Assembly: GCA_019084025.1 (NCBI GenBank)
Contig: JAHRBI010000002.1
Coordinates: 310,001 to 374,000 of the forward strand
From: Burkholderiaceae bacterium DAT-1
GTDB taxonomy: Bacteria; Pseudomonadota; Gammaproteobacteria; Burkholderiales; Chitinimonadaceae
Direction: 5' to 3'
Length of the DNA stretch: 64,000 bases
Shown here: piece by piece, positions 56,388-64,000 of the stretch
How positions within the stretch are numbered: the first letter of the stretch is position 1
Layout: every line of letters begins with the position of its first letter
Translations under genes and position numbers: made by a program
Notes under the pieces: generated by a model
What the model was told of the DNA's origin: nothing
The model's database searches: none
The model's input: the letters and a program-made list of their open reading frames with translations, nothing else

Positions 56388-56416
56388 CACAAAAACCCCC
56401 GTGTGAACGGAGGTTT
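56388..56416 (-). terminator. Terminator of rpmB-rpmG
   Basis: On the minus strand AAACCTCCG and a near-matching arm (one mismatch) form a stem with a six-base loop, followed by TTTTT and TTTTC. It lies about 46 bases past the rpmG stop. Confidence 0.8.
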
Positions 56417-56462
56417 AAGTTGCGTCTCACCAAACATTAGAGACAAGCCAGGCAAGCAATGC

Positions 56463-56618
56463 TTACTTGAGCTTGGTTTCCTTGTAGGCGACGTGCTTAC
56501 GAGCGACCGGATCGAACTTTTTGATTTCCAGCTTTTCAGGCGTGGTCTTCTTGTTCTTGGTCGTTGTGTAGAAGTGACCGGTACCAGCGGTCGATTCCAG
56601 CTTGATCTTTTCACGCAT
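56463..56618 (-). CDS. rpmG: 50S ribosomal protein L33
   Basis: A 51-residue protein, read by translating the minus strand directly: it begins [19 protein letters not shown] and ends with [10 protein letters not shown]. Length and sequence are those of bacterial L33 of the non-zinc-ribbon type (no CxxC). It follows rpmB by 16 bases, the standard rpmB-rpmG pair, and is followed by a terminator. Confidence 0.97.
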   Translation of the reverse strand: MREKIKLESTAGTGHFYTTTKNKKTTPEKLEIKKFDPVARKHVAYKETKLK

Positions 56619-56634
56619 GTTCTATTACTCCCGA

Positions 56635-56868
56635 TTACAGTTCGCCACGGGCGCGCAGATCGGCCAGAACGGCGTCAATGCCAACCTTGTCGATGGTACG
56701 CAGGCCAGCGTTGGAAACACGAATACGAACCCAACGGTTTTCGCTTTCTACCCAGAACTTGCGATATTGCAGGTTCGGCAGGAAACGACGCTTGGTTTTG
56801 TTGTGGGCGTGGGAGATGTTGTTTCCGACCATCGGACCCTTGCCAGTTACTTTACATACACGAGCCAT
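56635..56868 (-). CDS. rpmB: 50S ribosomal protein L28
   Basis: A 77-residue L28. [20 protein letters not shown] and [12 protein letters not shown] at the N-terminus and [16 protein letters not shown] are diagnostic. It has no zinc-binding CxxC. GGAG seven bases upstream supports the ATG at 56868. A near-consensus promoter lies at 56959-56987. Confidence 0.98.
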   Translation of the reverse strand: MARVCKVTGKGPMVGNNISHAHNKTKRRFLPNLQYRKFWVESENRWVRIRVSNAGLRTIDKVGIDAVLADLRARGEL

Positions 56869-56958
56869 GTTTGGACTCCGACTTATCTCTAAAAAAACGG
56901 GTTCAGCAGGGCACGTCAGCCCAAACCGGCGACGCGCTCGAAAACGCAAAGAGGGGGG

Positions 56959-56987
56959 ATAATAACGAGTTGAGCGTCCTGTGTCAA
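56959..56987 (-). promoter_or_regulatory. Strong sigma70 promoter of rpmB-rpmG
   Basis: On the minus strand TTGACA and TATTAT are exactly 17 bases apart, giving a start about 85 bases before rpmB. A perfect -35 fits a highly expressed ribosomal protein operon. Confidence 0.85.
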
Positions 56988-57081
56988 ATTGTGCTTTGTC
57001 CTTCGGGAGTTAGCACAGAAAAAACATGGAATCACACGCTGGCAAATTGCTGAACGTACTGCAATTTGCGCAAAAATTCCC

Positions 57082-58191
57082 CTAAATTCGCAGTCCCGAG
57101 TCTGGATTGAACAGATGCAGATTCGCAACGGACAGCGAAAGGCGCATGGTAGCACCGATGGGTTGCGCTGCCGATGGTTTGCTGCGTGCAATGGCGGGTA
57201 CGCCGTTTAATGTCAGGCTGACATGGGTATCCGGCCCGGTCGGTTCCAGCATCTCGACCGTGGCATCTAGCTGCGTGGTGCCGCAATTGAACGCCAGTGG
57301 ATCGGCATCGCTCAGGTGTTCGGGGCGCACGCCCAGCAGAACAGGATGCTGGTGCAGTGCGGCGTGTGCGTCTGTGGCCACGCCCAGATCGACGCGGATG
57401 GCATCATGCATGCCCGATTGCAGGCTGACACTGGTACGACCATCTGCCACCACCAGCGTGCAGGGCAGGATATTCATGGCGGGCGAGCCAATGAATCCGG
57501 CCACAAACAGATTGGCGGGTGCATTGTAAATCTCGTCCGGCGTGCCGAACTGCTGGATTTCTCCGCCTTTCATCACCGCCATGCGGTCCCCCAGCGTCAT
57601 GGCTTCGATCTGGTCGTGCGTCACATACACCATGGTGGTGCCGAGACGCTGGTGCAGGCGTTTGATCTCGGTACGCATCTCTACACGTAATTTGGCGTCG
57701 AGATTGGAAAGCGGTTCGTCGAACAGGAATAGCGCGGGATTGCGTGCCAGCGCCCGACCCATGGCGACGCGCTGACGCTGGCCGCCCGACAGGGCTTTGG
57801 GTTTGCGATCCAGCAGGGGCTCGATCTGCAGCATGGTGGCGACGCGGGCGATCGTGGCTTCCTGTTCGGCTTTCGATACTTTGCGCATTTGCAGGCCAAA
57901 CGCGATGTTTTCGCGCACGGTCATGTTGGGGTAGAGCGCATAGCTCTGGAAGACCATGGCGATGTCACGATCTTTGGGTGAGCGCTGCGTCACCACTTCA
58001 TCGCCAATCAGGACATCCCCGTTGGAGGGCTCATCGAGTCCCGCAATTAAATTCAGGAGTGTGGACTTTCCGCAACCCGAGGGGCCGACCAGAATCAGAA
58101 AGCTGCCCTTGTCGATGTCGAGATTGATGTTGTTGAGGATGCGCGTGTCCCCGCTGATTTTGCTGATTTTGCGCAGGCTGAGCGCGCCCAT
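57082..58191 (-). CDS. ugpC: Sugar/glycerol-3-phosphate ABC transporter ATPase (UgpC/MalK type)
   Basis: A 369-residue ABC ATPase: Walker A GPSGCGKSTLL (about 36-46), Q-loop FQSYALYPNMTV, signature LSGGQRQRVAMGRAL, Walker B LFLFDEPLSNLD, H-loop YVTHDQ, then a C-terminal TOBE/MalK-regulatory domain (about 235-365). UgpC-type ATPases power import of sugars or glycerol-3-phosphate. No permease or binding-protein gene lies beside it, so it probably serves transporters encoded elsewhere. Transcription runs toward rpmB. Confidence 0.88.
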   Translation of the reverse strand: MGALSLRKISKISGDTRILNNINLDIDKGSFLILVGPSGCGKSTLLNLIAGLDEPSNGDVLIGDEVVTQRSPKDRDIAMVFQSYALYPNMTVRENIAFGLQMRKVSKAEQEATIARVATMLQIEPLLDRKPKALSGGQRQRVAMGRALARNPALFLFDEPLSNLDAKLRVEMRTEIKRLHQRLGTTMVYVTHDQIEAMTLGDRMAVMKGGEIQQFGTPDEIYNAPANLFVAGFIGSPAMNILPCTLVVADGRTSVSLQSGMHDAIRVDLGVATDAHAALHQHPVLLGVRPEHLSDADPLAFNCGTTQLDATVEMLEPTGPDTHVSLTLNGVPAIARSKPSAAQPIGATMRLSLSVANLHLFNPDSGLRI

Positions 58192-58364
58192 GCTGTGTCT
58201 CCGGGAATGTCAGTCCAGTTAAATGCCACTCACGGCGCATGCTAAGACAGGGTAATCCCTGCCAAATGGCCGGTATAAAGGTCAGCATGGCTTAAATTGG
58301 GTAATTGGCGCAATAAGACCACCTGCAAGCCGATGGCAGGTGCGCCGGGATGCGGGGCGCATCG

Positions 58365-58373
58365 TGCTAAAAT
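58365..58373 (+). promoter_or_regulatory. Extended -10 promoter element before rep
   Basis: TGCTAAAAT, identical to the element before rimP, 29 bases before the rep start. An inverted repeat ACCTGC/GCAGGT (58321-58341) lies upstream. No clear -35 is seen. Confidence 0.5.
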
Positions 58374-58401
58374 GCTCGACTAATCCCTACAGATATTCTC
58401 C

Positions 58402-60408
58402 ATGTTGCATTCCATGAATCCGCCGCAGCAAGCTGCGGTGCGCTACCTTGATGGTCCCTTGCTGGTGCTGGCCGGTGCCGGATCAGGCAAAACCCGCGTG
58501 ATCACGCAGAAAATTGCCTACATGATCGAGCACGCCGGGTACGAGGCGAAGAATATTGCCGCCATTACCTTTACCAATAAGGCGGCGCGGGAAATGCAGG
58601 AGCGGGTGGCTGGTATTCTCGACCCCTCCCGATGTAAGGGCCTGACGGTCTCGACCTTCCACTCGCTGGGGCTGCAGATCATCCGTCAGGAAGCGGCAGC
58701 GCTGGGCTACAAGCCGCGTTTTTCGATCCTCGATTCGTCTGATGCCTACAAGATTGTCTCGGACATTCTGGCGACGACCGATAAGGAAGAAATCCGCGGC
58801 GCAATTGGCCAGATTTCGCGCCTGAAGAATGATTTCATCTCGCCGGATATGGCGCTACGCGATGCGCAAAGCGACGGCGAAATGCGGCTGGCGCGCATCT
58901 ATCGCCAGTATCAGGACACGCTCTTTGCCTATCAGTCGGTCGACTTCGATGATCTGATCCGCCTGCCGGTGGAGCTTTTCGAGCGCGAGATGGACATCCT
59001 CACCAAGTGGCAGCTGAAATTGCGCTATCTGTTGCTGGATGAATATCAGGACACCAATACCTGTCAGTACCGGCTGGTGAAGCAATTGACCGGCCTGCGC
59101 GGCATGTTTACTGCCGTGGGCGACGATGATCAGTCGATCTACGCCTGGCGCGGCGCCAATATGAAAAATCTGGAGCTGCTGCAGGAAGATTTCCCAAAGC
59201 TGCATCTGATCAAGCTGGAACAGAATTACCGCTCCACTGCGCGGATTCTGCGCGCCGCGAATACCGTGATTGCCAATAACCCCAAGCTGTTCGAGAAGCA
59301 ATTGTGGTCGGAGCTGGGCATTGGCGATCCCATTCAGGTGGTCGAAGCCAAGGACGAAGAGCACGAAGCCGAAACCGTGGCGATGCGACTGTTGGCGCAC
59401 AAATTCGAGAATCGCACCAAGTTTGGCGATTACGCGGTGCTGTATCGCAGTAATTTCCAGAGCCGTATCATCGAAACGCAGTTCCGCAATCACAAGATTC
59501 CGTATCAGATTTCCGGCGGGCAATCCTTCTTCGACAAGGTCGAAATCAAGGATGTGATGGCGTATCTGCGGCTGATTGTGAATGAAGACGACGATCCGGC
59601 GTTTATCCGGGCCGTGACCACGCCCAAGCGCGGCATCGGCAATGTGACACTGGAAAAGCTGGGCGCATTTGCGGCGCAGAAGAAAGTATCGCTCTTTGAA
59701 GCGCTGCATCTGCCCAGCTTTGAAGGCATCGTGCAGCCACAACAGGAAGAGGCGCTGCTGACCTTCTGCAAGTTCATCAACCGCATTCAGGCGCGTGCGC
59801 CGAAGGAACCCTCTGGTGCGCTGCTGAATGAATTGCTGGATGCCATTGAGTACGAGCAATGGCTCTATGAAACCGACGAGCCGCGTCCGGCAGAAACGCG
59901 CTGGAAGAATGTGCTGGAGCTGGTGGCGTGGTTTAACCGCCGCTGGGATGAGGATGGCACCAATCTCATCGAAATGACCCAGAAAATCGCGCTGATTACC
60001 CTGCTGGAAGGGCGCGATGAGGAAGAAGTCGATGCGGTGCGCCTGACCACGCTGCATGCGTCCAAGGGGCTGGAATATCCGCACGTATTCTTGATTGGCT
60101 GCGAAGAGGGCATTCTGCCGCACACCAATTCCATCGACGGCAATATGGTGGAAGAAGAGCGCCGCCTGATGTACGTGGGGATTACCCGTGCGCAGCGTGG
60201 CCTGACCATTACCTATTGCGGCAAACGTCGCCGGGCGGGTGAATGGAGCGTGGTGGAACCCTCGCGCTTCCTGAAGGAGCTGCCTGCAGACGAGGTCCGC
60301 TTTAGCGGTCGTCTGGCCGGTGAAAAGAAAGCCGATGTAAGCAAGGCCGAAGGCAAGGCCAAGCTGGCGAATCTGATGGCGGGCCTGCTGGCGCGTACTG
60401 ACAAATAA
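58402..60408 (+). CDS. rep: ATP-dependent DNA helicase Rep
   Basis: A 668-residue SF1A helicase, 3'-5', that removes proteins ahead of replication forks. Walker A AGAGSGKTRV (about 25-34), FTNKAAREM, DEYQDTNTCQYRL (motif II), VGDDDQSIYAWRGA and QNYRSTARIL, and motif VI-like VGITRAQRGL are all present. N-terminus and length resemble Rep more than UvrD. The ATG at 58402 starts directly before the conserved region. The radical SAM gene follows after 12 bases. Confidence 0.92.
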   Translation: MLHSMNPPQQAAVRYLDGPLLVLAGAGSGKTRVITQKIAYMIEHAGYEAKNIAAITFTNKAAREMQERVAGILDPSRCKGLTVSTFHSLGLQIIRQEAAALGYKPRFSILDSSDAYKIVSDILATTDKEEIRGAIGQISRLKNDFISPDMALRDAQSDGEMRLARIYRQYQDTLFAYQSVDFDDLIRLPVELFEREMDILTKWQLKLRYLLLDEYQDTNTCQYRLVKQLTGLRGMFTAVGDDDQSIYAWRGANMKNLELLQEDFPKLHLIKLEQNYRSTARILRAANTVIANNPKLFEKQLWSELGIGDPIQVVEAKDEEHEAETVAMRLLAHKFENRTKFGDYAVLYRSNFQSRIIETQFRNHKIPYQISGGQSFFDKVEIKDVMAYLRLIVNEDDDPAFIRAVTTPKRGIGNVTLEKLGAFAAQKKVSLFEALHLPSFEGIVQPQQEEALLTFCKFINRIQARAPKEPSGALLNELLDAIEYEQWLYETDEPRPAETRWKNVLELVAWFNRRWDEDGTNLIEMTQKIALITLLEGRDEEEVDAVRLTTLHASKGLEYPHVFLIGCEEGILPHTNSIDGNMVEEERRLMYVGITRAQRGLTITYCGKRRRAGEWSVVEPSRFLKELPADEVRFSGRLAGEKKADVSKAEGKAKLANLMAGLLARTDK

Positions 60409-60420
60409 GGCAAGAGAGAC

Positions 60421-62370
60421 GTGGACGTGATTCCGATTTCTACGGTGCAAGCCGCTGAGCCACCCGTAGCGTGGCAGGGCAAGGTTCTGTCCATCATCCC
60501 GCCGATGACGCAGCTGAATACGCCATACCCGTCTACGGCTTACCTGACCGGCTTCCTGCGCTCGCGCAAGGTGAATGCGGTTCAGGAAGATCTGGCGCTC
60601 AAGCTGGTGCTGAAGCTGTTGTCTCGAGCGGGGCTCACTGATCTGTTCAAGAAAGCCGAAAAAATCCCGCAGGCGCAGCGCAGCGAAGTGGTGGATGGCT
60701 TTGTCGAATATTTTGATCACTATGCGCGCACGGTTGATCCGGCCATCGCCTTTTTGCAGGGCAAGGACCCGACGCTGGCGCACCGCATTGCCAGCCGCCT
60801 GTATCTGCCCGAAGGCCCGCGTTTTGTGGCAATTGATAACTATGCCGATCCCGAGCAGCCACAGGATGGTGATCCGCTGGCCTGGGCTTTCGGTATGCTG
60901 GGTACGCAAGATCGCGCCCGCCATGTGGCGACGCTGTATCTGAATGATCTGGCCGATATCGTCCGCGAAGTGGCCGATGCGCGTTTCGAATTTGTGCGCT
61001 ACGCCGAATCGCTGGCGCTGAGCCAGCCTACCTTTGAGCCACTGGCGCGCGCACTGGCCGCGCCGGAGACGCTGGTTGATACCTACCTGAAAGACCTGAC
61101 GCTCACCGCGCTGAACACCCACGCACCCGATCTGGTACTGATTTCGGTGCCGTTTCCCGGTGCCGTCTATGCTGCCTTCCGCATCGCGCAAACCATCAAG
61201 GCCACGCGCCCCGAGATCAAAATCGGGCTGGGGGGCGGCTTTGTGAATACCGAACTGCGCGAGCTGAAAGAGCCGCGTGTGTTCGACTATTTCGATTACC
61301 TGACGCTGGACGATGGCGAGCGACCCTTGCTGGCGCTGATGGATCATCTGGCGGGCAAGCGGCCGGTCGAGCAGCTGGTGCGCACCTTTGTGCGCGAAGC
61401 TGGCGCGGTACGTTATATCAATCATCCGGAAGCGGATGTGCCGTTTGCAGAAGTCGGCACGCCTACCTGGGATGGCCTACCGCTGGATGGTTATCTGTCG
61501 CTCTTGGACATGCTTAACCCGATGCACAGGCTGTGGTCGGACGGGCGCTGGAACAAGCTGACCATTGCCCACGGCTGTTACTGGAAGAAATGCAGCTTCT
61601 GCGATGTGACGCTGGACTATATCTCGCGCTACGAAGCAGCGAATGCCACCCTGCTGGTGGATCGCATCGAGGCCATCATTGCGGAAACCGGCCAGACTGG
61701 CTTTCATTTCGTCGACGAAGCCGCACCGCCCAAAGTGCTGAAGGCACTGGCCGAAGAGCTGCTGCGCCGGGGCGTGAATATTTCGTGGTGGGGTAATATC
61801 CGCTTTGAAAAGAGCTTCACGCCGGAACTCTGCCAGCTCTTGGCGCAAAGCGGCTGCATCGCCATTTCCGGCGGGCTGGAAGTAGCCTCCGATCGACTGT
61901 TGGCGCTGATGAAAAAAGGCGTATCAGTCGATCAGGTGGCGCGGGTAACCCATGCGTTTGCCGATGCTGGCGTGCTGGTGCATGCCTACCTGATGTATGG
62001 CTTCCCCACGCAAACGGTGCAGGATACAGTGGACGCGCTGGAATACGTGCGCCAGTTATTTGAATCCGGCTGTATTCAATCAGGATTCTTCCACCGTTTT
62101 GCCTGCACCATCCATTCACCGGTCGGCAAAGACCCGGATGCCTATGGCGTGAAGCTGAAGCCGCTGCCGAAAGTGACCTTTGCGATTAACGATATTGGCT
62201 TTATCGACCCCACTGGCGTCGATCATGGCGAGCTGGGCGGGGCACTGAACAAGGCGCTGTACAACTATATGCACGGCATCGGGCTGGAAATGGATGTACG
62301 CCGCTGGTTTGACATCAAAGTGCCCCGGCCGACGGTGAAGCGGGATTTTATTGTGCGGGCGTTGGGGTAA
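60421..62370 (+). CDS. B12-binding-domain radical SAM protein with CX4CX2C motif
   Basis: A 649-residue protein. The N-terminal half has a cobalamin-binding-like fold (LVLISVPFPGAVYAAFRIAQ and KIGLGGGFVNTELR, about 240-280), and the C-terminal half is a radical SAM barrel. The cluster-binding cysteines are Cys386, Cys391 and Cys394 (GCYWKKCSFCD), a CX4CX2C spacing instead of the usual CX3CX2C. Later motifs include GFHFVDEAAPP and ISGGLEVASDRLL. Such proteins methylate or rearrange unactivated carbons, but the substrate is unknown. The start is GTG at 60421, 12 bases after rep with AAGAGAG upstream. Confidence 0.85.
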   Translation: MDVIPISTVQAAEPPVAWQGKVLSIIPPMTQLNTPYPSTAYLTGFLRSRKVNAVQEDLALKLVLKLLSRAGLTDLFKKAEKIPQAQRSEVVDGFVEYFDHYARTVDPAIAFLQGKDPTLAHRIASRLYLPEGPRFVAIDNYADPEQPQDGDPLAWAFGMLGTQDRARHVATLYLNDLADIVREVADARFEFVRYAESLALSQPTFEPLARALAAPETLVDTYLKDLTLTALNTHAPDLVLISVPFPGAVYAAFRIAQTIKATRPEIKIGLGGGFVNTELRELKEPRVFDYFDYLTLDDGERPLLALMDHLAGKRPVEQLVRTFVREAGAVRYINHPEADVPFAEVGTPTWDGLPLDGYLSLLDMLNPMHRLWSDGRWNKLTIAHGCYWKKCSFCDVTLDYISRYEAANATLLVDRIEAIIAETGQTGFHFVDEAAPPKVLKALAEELLRRGVNISWWGNIRFEKSFTPELCQLLAQSGCIAISGGLEVASDRLLALMKKGVSVDQVARVTHAFADAGVLVHAYLMYGFPTQTVQDTVDALEYVRQLFESGCIQSGFFHRFACTIHSPVGKDPDAYGVKLKPLPKVTFAINDIGFIDPTGVDHGELGGALNKALYNYMHGIGLEMDVRRWFDIKVPRPTVKRDFIVRALG

Positions 62371-62392
62371 TTGAAGCACCTTGAGGCTTTAT

Positions 62393-62620
62393 ATGACTGA
62401 AAAACGTGTACTCACTCCTGAGCAAGCCTATCTGGCTATGTATGCATTTCTGGATAAACAGCATACGCTCGGGTGTGAAGAACTCGGTGGATTGCTTGGC
62501 GCAATGTCTTTGCTTGAAGATGGGCGCCCTATAGATCAGGCTATTGTTACCGATTGGGCTGAATCGGTTGAGGCGGCTCTATCTGGGCAAGTAGATACGA
62601 GACTCATTCTAAATCGCTGA
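62393..62620 (+). CDS. Small hypothetical protein, possibly immunity-like
   Basis: A 75-residue acidic protein of unknown function. It opens MTEKRVLTPEQAYLAMYAFL and contains ELGGLLGAMSLLEDGRPIDQ, a pattern I associate with small proteins next to polymorphic or contact-dependent toxins, though no toxin is here. GAGG six bases before supports the ATG at 62393. GC is about 42% in sampled lines, below the neighbours. It probably forms a unit with the following gene, 39 bases away. Confidence 0.7.
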   Translation: MTEKRVLTPEQAYLAMYAFLDKQHTLGCEELGGLLGAMSLLEDGRPIDQAIVTDWAESVEAALSGQVDTRLILNR

Positions 62621-62659
62621 TGTCTTACTCGAGTCTGGACAATTGATTAGGGACCTCAA

Positions 62660-63169
62660 ATGCTAAATCTGGATAGTCCACTTTGGTCTGAACTCCATCA
62701 CGCTTACGGGTCTGCTGAGAATATTCCCGAACTTTTGCGTCAGTTGAGTCATGCGCCTGAATCCAGTAATGATCAGGAACCTTGGTTCAGTTTGTGGAGC
62801 GCACTAGCCCATCAGGGAGACGTTTTTACGGCTTCATTTGCAGCAGTTCCCCATGTTGTGGCTGCAATCATTGCGAATCCCTTGAAGGTCGACTTCGCTT
62901 ACTTTCAGTTCCCTGCATGGGTAGAAATTTGCCGTGTCAAAAATCAAACGGTGATTCCGGACACGTTATCGGCTGCATATTTCGACGCTCTTTCCAGCAT
63001 GCCTGCACTGGTTGCGGCTGCTTCTGGCCGGGAGTGGGATGACGCGTTTATGGCGAGTGTGCTTGCAGCCATCGCTGTGTCGAAAGGGCGGATTGAAATG
63101 GCTGAGGCGCTTTTGGAAATGACGCCGGAAGTTGCAGGTACTTTTCTCGACTGGTTTTATCAGCAGTAA
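62660..63169 (+). CDS. Hypothetical protein, possibly HEAT-like or immunity-related
   Basis: A 169-residue, mostly helical, acidic protein. DSPLWSELHHAYGSAENIPELLRQL and EPWFSLWSALAHQGDVFTASFAAVPHVV recall a family of uncharacterised bacterial proteins with tandem helices that often accompany toxin-immunity loci. I cannot name a function. AGGGAC before the ATG at 62660 supports the start. GC content and codon use match the previous small gene rather than rep. Confidence 0.75.
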   Translation: MLNLDSPLWSELHHAYGSAENIPELLRQLSHAPESSNDQEPWFSLWSALAHQGDVFTASFAAVPHVVAAIIANPLKVDFAYFQFPAWVEICRVKNQTVIPDTLSAAYFDALSSMPALVAAASGREWDDAFMASVLAAIAVSKGRIEMAEALLEMTPEVAGTFLDWFYQQ

Positions 63170-63215
63170 ACCGACCATATTCGGGGTTTACTCCCATCCA
63201 ACGAAAGCCCGCCCC

Positions 63216-63608
63216 ATGCCCATCCGCATCATCAAGCTAGGCAGTCCCCGCGCACCTGATGAGGGCTTGCGCATGGGGACGGTACGCCGTCCGCCGCGTG
63301 GGGTGCCGAAGAGCGAGTTTGCTTCGGGCAACTGGTACGACGTGTGGTATCCGAATCTGGCGCCTAGCGCCGAGACCATGAAGCTCGGACAAGCCGCCGA
63401 GACAGATGCGCAGTGGCGGGTATTCGAGAAAGCCTTTTTGAGCGAGATGAAATTGCCGGATGCAAGCCGGACAATTGAGCTGCTGGCGGCGCTGTCGAAA
63501 CAGACGAATTTTTCCATGGGCTGCTATTGCGACAATGAGGTGCGTTGCCATCGTTCGATTTTGCGGCGACTGTTACTGGAGGCCGGGGCCAGTATGGTGG
63601 ATGATTGA
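63216..63608 (+). CDS. DUF488 family protein
   Basis: A 130-residue protein with the DUF488 pattern: IRIIKLGSPRAPDEGLRMGTVRRPPRGV at the start (split: IKLGSPRAPDEG, then GTVRRPPRG), FASGNWYDVWYPNLAPS in the middle, and a C-terminal CYCDNEVRCHRSILRRLL with paired cysteines. The family is widespread and its function is unknown. ATG at 63216 gives the family N-terminus; the frame is open upstream over the end of the previous gene. Confidence 0.82.
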   Translation: MPIRIIKLGSPRAPDEGLRMGTVRRPPRGVPKSEFASGNWYDVWYPNLAPSAETMKLGQAAETDAQWRVFEKAFLSEMKLPDASRTIELLAALSKQTNFSMGCYCDNEVRCHRSILRRLLLEAGASMVDD

Positions 63609-63661
63609 GTGACGGCGGGTAGTATCGGCTACCTGCGCCTTCCCAACCCACAGGATGCCTC

Positions 63662-64000
63662 ATGAAACTGCTCACCCCCATTGCCGCCGCACTGCTCTGT
63701 CTGTCTACTCTGTCTGATGTACACGCACAAATGCCTGTTAAGCCTGCCGCCAGTCAGGCCGCATGGCTGGCCAGCGACAATGCGCAACTGGCGAAGAACA
63801 AGAGACTGGTGTTCGACTTCTGGCGCGAGGTGCTGGAAGCAGGGCATCTGGAGCTGGCGGACAAATACCTGACCGAATCCTATATCCAGCACAATCCCAA
63901 TGTGCCGACCGGACGCAAGGGATTCGTGCAGTTTTTCTCGGCCTTTGCCAAACCCAAAGCCATTCAGGCAGAGATTCAGCAGCCTGTGGTTTCCATCACT
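63662..64000 (+). CDS. Secreted SnoaL/NTF2-like protein (partial, 5' end)
   Basis: The gene runs off the window; 113 codons are visible. A signal peptide (about 1-23, ending VHAQ) is followed by a helix with FDFWREVLEAGHLELADKYL and then YIQHNPNVPTGRKGFVQFF, the usual start of SnoaL-like/NTF2-fold proteins predicted to be polyketide-cyclase-like or ligand-binding. The function cannot be specified from this part. Confidence 0.72.
   Translation, partial: MKLLTPIAAALLCLSTLSDVHAQMPVKPAASQAAWLASDNAQLAKNKRLVFDFWREVLEAGHLELADKYLTESYIQHNPNVPTGRKGFVQFFSAFAKPKAIQAEIQQPVVSIT

Noticed and set aside
58855-61425. An 856-codon open frame on the minus strand
   Set aside because: Antisense to rep and the radical SAM gene, both well supported.

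Overview
This 64 kb window is an ordinary chromosomal segment of a betaproteobacterium, most likely a member of the Neisseriales. The inference rests on gene content and order: exbB-exbD-lpxK-trm112-kdsB-adk facing xseA, rimP-nusA-infB-rbfA-truB-rpsO-pnp, a MutL with an endonuclease-type C-terminus and a Neisseria-like GQCNHGRP motif, and two UbiH-family hydroxylases. No rRNA, tRNA, CRISPR array, insertion sequence, integrase or prophage gene was found. Genes fill about 95% of the window and most are housekeeping genes. GC content is high, with a few poorer patches (the S9 peptidase near 19-20 kb, the two small genes at 62.4-63.2 kb, and the long gaps at 46.3-46.7 kb and 51.0-51.4 kb).

Layout. 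0-3 kb: tail of a TgpA-like transglutaminase, an acyl-CoA thioesterase and an AsmA-family envelope protein. 3.0-9.3 kb: complete histidine-degradation operon hutH-hutC-hutU-hutI-hutG, with two palindromic HutC-type sites on the promoter. 9.3-18.6 kb: coaD, a stand-alone rlmK, a DUF2799 lipoprotein, pepP with two ubiquinone-type hydroxylases, a CheY-like protein, mutL and miaA. 18.7-20.7 kb: a secreted S9 peptidase starting at TTG. 20.8-24.6 kb (minus strand): ExbB/ExbD energiser, LpxK, a Trm112-like protein, KdsB and Adk. 24.6-31.4 kb: xseA, recG, a DUF2520-TrmO fusion, a DUF4124/thiol-fold protein and exonuclease III. 31.4-35.6 kb (minus strand): YdfG-type reductase, ArsC/YffB, PilU and FadD. 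35.6-45.1 kb: the transcription/translation operon rimP to pnp. 45.1-54.9 kb: a MerR regulator with tandem TipAS domains, then the acetate module (acs, actP, DUF485), a periplasmic binding-like protein, and a DnaQ-like exonuclease with a cNMP/CBS/DUF294 protein. 55-64 kb: LysR, CbiX, rpmB-rpmG, an orphan UgpC-type ATPase, rep, a B12-binding radical SAM protein, two small immunity-like genes, a DUF488 protein and the start of a secreted SnoaL-like protein.

Working together: the hut genes turn histidine into glutamate under HutC; actP and acs import and activate acetate; kdsB and lpxK feed lipopolysaccharide synthesis; rimP to pnp couple 30S maturation, initiation, transcription elongation and RNA decay.

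No wholly new multi-gene system was identified. The observations most worth following up are the DUF2520-TrmO fusion with a possible internal start, the CX4CX2C radical SAM protein, the polypurine hairpin between infB and rbfA, the alternative hairpins between actP and acs, the MerR-type promoter of the double-TipAS regulator, the cluster of DnaA-box-like 9-mers before xseA, and the two low-GC immunity-like genes.
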